DNA of 64,000 nt, taken from contig DDQG01000018.1 in the NCBI GenBank assembly GCA_002342585.1, positions 62,001-126,000 of the forward strand, in the 5' to 3' direction. Origin of the DNA: Prevotellaceae bacterium UBA2448 (GTDB taxonomy: Bacteria > Bacteroidota > Bacteroidia > Bacteroidales > Bacteroidaceae). The position numbers and the translations under genes are program-made. The notes under the pieces were generated by a model. The model was not told where the DNA came from, did not search any database, and saw only the letters and a program-made list of their open reading frames with translations. Positions 60,314 to 64,000 of the stretch are shown here, one piece after another (the stretch's first letter is position 1; every line of letters starts with the position of its first letter).

Positions 60314-62617
60314 ATGAAAAAGATTTTCAATTCAACCATGTTTGTTGCTGTAATTGCTACAGCTAACATTTGTTATGCACAGACAGTACCTAGCGAAGAT
60401 AATCCTATTGACCGCACAGACTTCATTGTTAATCCGTCATTTGAAAACGGGACAACTGGATGGGCAGTATCAAACCTCGTTAGCCAAAGCAACAATTCTT
60501 TCACCCAAAAAGAAGGAACCTTCTATCTTGAGAAGTGGGTTTCCTCAGGAAGTGCAGGCAACGCTAATGTTAAACAGATCATCACAAAACTTCCAGTAGG
60601 ATTGTACAAACTGACCGCAGGTGCTCAGAACATATCACAGAGCACTCCAGCTAAAGAAAACACGGGAGTAAAGATCTTTGCTAATGATGAGCAGACAGCC
60701 GTTTATACTGCAGATGACTATTCAGTAAAGTTTAAGTATGTAGGCGGTCAGGTTGAGATTGGATATGTATCTCAGAATGCAGGAGGAAACTGGATTGCTG
60801 TTGATAATTTCAGACTCTACCAAATTGGCGATGTTGACAAAAGCGAAGTCATACCATCACTCCAAGCAAAAATAACAGAAGTAGAGGCTTTTTATGATGC
60901 TGAAAAAGAAGGCAGTTCTGAATTTTTAGCAGAAATAAACAAGGCAAAAAGCATGATAGAAGATATTGCTTCAAGTGCCGATGACCTCGCACAGGAAATC
61001 TCGGCATTAGACCTCGCATTGTTTGCTTTCCGTATTGCAAACCCAGAACAAGGTCCTGGAACAGCACCAAAGGTAAGTTCAACAAACCACTATGCCCCTA
61101 CAGGTAGTACCGAAGCACTTGTAAGAGCCTCAATGACAGGCTCAAACATTTTAGAGCGTGGAGTTTGTTGGAGTACGGAACGCAATCCAACGGTACTCAA
61201 CGATCGTACTACAGAATATCATCAACTGAACGGATATATTTTCCACATTCGCAATTTAAAGCCTGCAACGGTTTACTATGTGCGTCCATATATAATGAAC
61301 AAAACATATATGGTTGCATATGGTGATGAGATTAAAATTGTAACTCACCCTAAAGGTACTTGTGTAGGAACATGGGACAATGGTGCTCCAACAGAAGACG
61401 CAAACATTCGTTGCAGAACAGCCATTAACCAGACTATTGAGTATTTCAATCAGTGGACAGGCATCCGTGGTTTTACTTTGTCAGGGCATTACGGAGCACA
61501 GACACCAACAGCAGACTGTTCATACGGAGGTTGGATGCGCATCGGACCTAACGCCGGGAATCAGGCAATTGGCACCGTAATCCACGAAACTGGACATGGA
61601 GTCGGCGTCGGAACCCACTGGCGTTGGAACAATTGTACTGACACACGTGAAAGTGAAGGCAAATATGGCAAATGGTTAGGTCGTGAAGCAAACGACATGC
61701 TTCATTTCCTTGAAAATAATTACGATGCCACTACTTGCTATATGAGAGGCGATGCTGTACACGGTTGGGGAAACAATGCTACATATGACTGGTTTGTAAA
61801 CGGAGCTGACAAGGATAAACATTTAGAACTCCAATACCTTGGCGGATGTTGTTTACTTTATGCACTATTCATTGATGGACTTTGTCCTACAAGCAATCAC
61901 CCTAATGGTCTATCAGGTTACACATACAATTTCGATAGCGATAAAAAATACTATCTGATGTGCAAAAATGCTGACTATGGTCTTGGTAGCGGACTTCTTT
62001 ATGCACGCTCCTCATCTGCAACTGGATGGAACGAATTCCTAACAAAAGAAGAAGTCGGAGACGAAGCAGCATGGTACATAGAATATGATGCCACAAAAGG
62101 ATATTATATATTCAAAAACGTTAGCAACGGCAGATATCTCACTCATGCTTCTGGTAGCACATCTATAGGTTTAAAGAACATAACTGGCAGCAAGAAACCA
62201 TCAGATACAGAGTTTTTCCAGTTGATGCCAGACCGTACAGATGTAACACTGAAAGCTGACAGTAAACAAATCAAAACTCATGGGTACTGGTTTACATGGT
62301 ACGACAATGGAAACAAATCCATAGAAGCCGGCAAAATGGGGGCCTTATATGGCAGCATTAAACAAGGTGCATTTGATTATAGCAACAAAGCTACTGCACA
62401 GCAATGGATTATTATAAGTGAAGACGAACTTGAAAAATACATAGAAATCGCCATTGCAACAGGAATAGAAACAATAGAAGAAGAATCCGCAGACTCTTCA
62501 GACAACCCACAAATTGTTGAGATTTATAATTCAACAGGTATAAAGATCAACTCTTTGGATAAAGGAGTTAACATTGTAAAATACTCCAACGGAGAAATCA
62601 AAAAAATTTTTAAGTAA
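60314..62617 (+). CDS. Secreted HExxH metalloprotease-like multidomain protein
   Basis: A 767-residue exported protein (signal peptide MKKIFNSTMFVAVIATANICYAQ in two hydrophobic parts). Residues ~30-175 look like a galactose-binding/CBM domain (NPSFENGTTGWAVSN...WIAVDNFRLYQIG), ~245-350 a fibronectin-III-like domain, and ~355-535 the protease domain with HETGHGVGVGTH (424-435). The HExxH zinc motif is followed by a third His seven residues after the second, one more than in the metzincin HExxHxxGxxH. About 540-700 resembles a ricin-type beta-trefoil (YYIFKNVSNGRYLTHASGS). The tail IVEIYNSTGIKINSLDKGVN ending KKIFK resembles a type IX sorting signal. Substrate unknown. Confidence 0.75.
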   Translation: MKKIFNSTMFVAVIATANICYAQTVPSEDNPIDRTDFIVNPSFENGTTGWAVSNLVSQSNNSFTQKEGTFYLEKWVSSGSAGNANVKQIITKLPVGLYKLTAGAQNISQSTPAKENTGVKIFANDEQTAVYTADDYSVKFKYVGGQVEIGYVSQNAGGNWIAVDNFRLYQIGDVDKSEVIPSLQAKITEVEAFYDAEKEGSSEFLAEINKAKSMIEDIASSADDLAQEISALDLALFAFRIANPEQGPGTAPKVSSTNHYAPTGSTEALVRASMTGSNILERGVCWSTERNPTVLNDRTTEYHQLNGYIFHIRNLKPATVYYVRPYIMNKTYMVAYGDEIKIVTHPKGTCVGTWDNGAPTEDANIRCRTAINQTIEYFNQWTGIRGFTLSGHYGAQTPTADCSYGGWMRIGPNAGNQAIGTVIHETGHGVGVGTHWRWNNCTDTRESEGKYGKWLGREANDMLHFLENNYDATTCYMRGDAVHGWGNNATYDWFVNGADKDKHLELQYLGGCCLLYALFIDGLCPTSNHPNGLSGYTYNFDSDKKYYLMCKNADYGLGSGLLYARSSSATGWNEFLTKEEVGDEAAWYIEYDATKGYYIFKNVSNGRYLTHASGSTSIGLKNITGSKKPSDTEFFQLMPDRTDVTLKADSKQIKTHGYWFTWYDNGNKSIEAGKMGALYGSIKQGAFDYSNKATAQQWIIISEDELEKYIEIAIATGIETIEEESADSSDNPQIVEIYNSTGIKINSLDKGVNIVKYSNGEIKKIFK

Positions 62618-62650
62618 AAACCCAACACCCTTTAAGACAACACCCTAATT

Positions 62651-64000
62651 ATGAAGAAAATATTCTTATTACTTTGCATTATATGTGCAAGTAGTGCTTT
62701 CGGAAAGAAGGTCGTTAAGGATTTATGGCCAGACGGTACAGAGATTGACTCTTGGTTTAAACAATCAGAAACTGTAAATCTCAACAATCTCGGCAAGAAA
62801 TATCGTATAACTGACTACGGTGTGGTAAACGATGGAAAAATTCATACCAAAGAGCTACAGAATCTCATTGACAAAATCGCCACAGAAGGTGGTGGAGTCG
62901 TAATAGTACCAGAGGGGGTTTACATGACAGGTGCAGTATTCTTCAAACAAGGCGTACACCTCCACATTATGGCTGGTGGTGTATTGATGGGCAGCAACGA
63001 CTCTAATGACTATCCCCTTCTGACAACACGTATTGAGGGAGAAACATGTAAATACTATTCAGCCCTAATAAATGCAGATAAAATAGACGGATTTACAATT
63101 TCTGGTAAAGGTGCTATAGATGGAAACGGATATACATTTTGGAAACACTTCTGGGAACGCAGAGAATGGAATCGCAAATGTACAAATAAAGACGAGCAAC
63201 GCCCTAGACTTGTATACATTTCCAACTGTAAAAACGTACAGATAGAGGGAGTAAATCTGCAGAATTCTCCTTTCTGGACCACACATATTTACAATAGCGA
63301 AAATGTAAAACTGCTAAATCTCCACATATACTCCCCCGCCAAACCTGTTAAGGCTCCATCTACCGATGCCATCGACCTCGATGTAGTGAAAAACATTTTG
63401 GTAAAAGGATGTTATATGTCTGTAAACGATGATGCTGTGGCAATCAAAGGTGGCAAAGGTCCTTATGCCGATGCTTTCCGTTCAAAATATGACGGAGTAG
63501 ATTTGAGTAAATTCCCAGAAATGGAAGGTGATGGAGAAAATAGAAATATTATTATTGAGGATTGCGAATATGGCTTTTGTCATGGATGTCTGACTTTAGG
63601 TTCTGAAAGTGTTTTCAATCATAACATCATCCTACGACGCATCAAAGTGAGTGAGGCAAACAACCTCTTATGGCTCAAGATGCGTCCAGACACTCCTCAA
63701 CGCTACGAATACATTACAGTTGAAGACATTGAGGGATATGGAAAAAATTTCATTCTAGTTGCTCCATGGACACAGTTCTATGATCTTAAGGGTAGAGAAA
63801 CTACTCCTATGTCGTACTCGGACCATATAACCATGCGCAACATCAAATTCGATTGCAATGTTTTCTTCAACGTTAACCAGCAGGAATCACAATATCATTT
63901 AAGCAACTTCACCTTTGAGAACCTTGATATAAAGGCAAATAAGAAAGACTTGCATAAAGAATTTGTAGAAAACTTCACAATAAAGAATATAACTGTAAAA
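62651..64000 (+). CDS. Glycoside hydrolase family 28 (polygalacturonase-like), 3' end outside the window
   Basis: The frame opens with MKKIFLLLCIICASSAFG (signal peptide) and stays open for 450 codons to the window edge. It is a right-handed beta-helix of the GH28 type: STDAIDLD (237-244), NDDAVAIKGGK with the aspartate pair Asp260-Asp261, CHGCLTLGSE with His311, and WLKMRPDT as the R/K-bearing motif. These are the catalytic and substrate-binding motifs of polygalacturonases and rhamnogalacturonases, which cut pectin. It starts 33 bp after the metalloprotease gene. With the PL22-like lyase at 28 kb it points to pectin use. Confidence 0.9.
   Translation, partial: MKKIFLLLCIICASSAFGKKVVKDLWPDGTEIDSWFKQSETVNLNNLGKKYRITDYGVVNDGKIHTKELQNLIDKIATEGGGVVIVPEGVYMTGAVFFKQGVHLHIMAGGVLMGSNDSNDYPLLTTRIEGETCKYYSALINADKIDGFTISGKGAIDGNGYTFWKHFWERREWNRKCTNKDEQRPRLVYISNCKNVQIEGVNLQNSPFWTTHIYNSENVKLLNLHIYSPAKPVKAPSTDAIDLDVVKNILVKGCYMSVNDDAVAIKGGKGPYADAFRSKYDGVDLSKFPEMEGDGENRNIIIEDCEYGFCHGCLTLGSESVFNHNIILRRIKVSEANNLLWLKMRPDTPQRYEYITVEDIEGYGKNFILVAPWTQFYDLKGRETTPMSYSDHITMRNIKFDCNVFFNVNQQESQYHLSNFTFENLDIKANKKDLHKEFVENFTIKNITVK

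Overview
The window is about 64 kb of a Bacteroidales chromosome, most like Prevotella or a close relative in the Prevotellaceae. The evidence is: -7 boxes of the TAnnTTTG type with a TTTG/TTG box near -33; Na+-translocating NADH:quinone reductase; an archaeal/V-type ATP synthase operon with a DUF2764 subunit; the order rsfS-ftsH-cdsA; a DUF4296 lipoprotein next to lspA; DUF349 and PCMD-type proteins; secreted proteins with type IX-like C-terminal tails; and an alanine-rich extension on ribosomal protein S16. No rRNA, tRNA, CRISPR array or intact insertion sequence was seen.

Layout. 1-3.75 kb: end of nqrF, a Tyr-rich lipoprotein, a REP-associated (Y1/HUH) transposase preceded by phased palindromes, and an ADP-ribosylglycohydrolase. 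3.9-15.6 kb: an accessory/defence island. It holds a retron-like operon on the minus strand: a structured ncRNA with a1/a2 repeats, a reverse transcriptase with YADD and VTG motifs, a small protein with a HEPN RNxxxH motif, a RecD-like SF1 helicase, a TPR/OB-fold protein, and a trypsin-like protease gene interrupted by a TGA. Upstream come an unknown 229-aa protein, a DUF1016/PDDEXK (YhcG-like) nuclease and a WYL-domain regulator. The same palindromic operator (TACGAAC-N5-GTTCGYA) lies at the same distance from the -7 box of two promoters, one for the WYL-nuclease pair and one for the 229-aa gene just before the retron. I infer that the WYL protein represses both units. The rest of the island (13.6-15.7 kb) is repeat-rich and contains two toxin-antitoxin modules whose toxin genes are both cut short.

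15.8-23.7 kb: V-type ATP synthase operon E-C-A-B-D-I-K. Its c-ring subunit carries the full ligand set of sodium-binding rings, which fits with NqrF at the window edge in suggesting a sodium circuit. 23.8-27.6 kb: topoisomerase III translationally coupled to an MlaF/MlaE lipid transport pair. 27.7-31.4 kb: Dabb protein, PL22-like oligogalacturonate lyase, and a MATE transporter fused to a GHKL ATPase domain. 31.5-44 kb: a dense housekeeping run on the plus strand (lptB, rsfS, ftsH, cdsA, DUF349, pyrB, pyrI, ileS, lspA, DUF4296 lipoprotein). 44.2-47.7 kb: three secreted or outer-membrane genes. 47.8-51.2 kb: fabD, a GH13 amylase, rpsP. 51.3-59.1 kb: C10 cysteine protease, lepA, an RluA-type synthase, an RlmD-type methyltransferase and a membrane protein. 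59.2-64 kb: an oxidoreductase, a secreted HExxH metalloprotease and a GH28 pectinase that runs off the end.

The strongest candidate for a little-described system is the retron-like operon at 3.9-10.4 kb with its presumed WYL-controlled neighbours. All function assignments come from reading motifs by eye. No database search was run.
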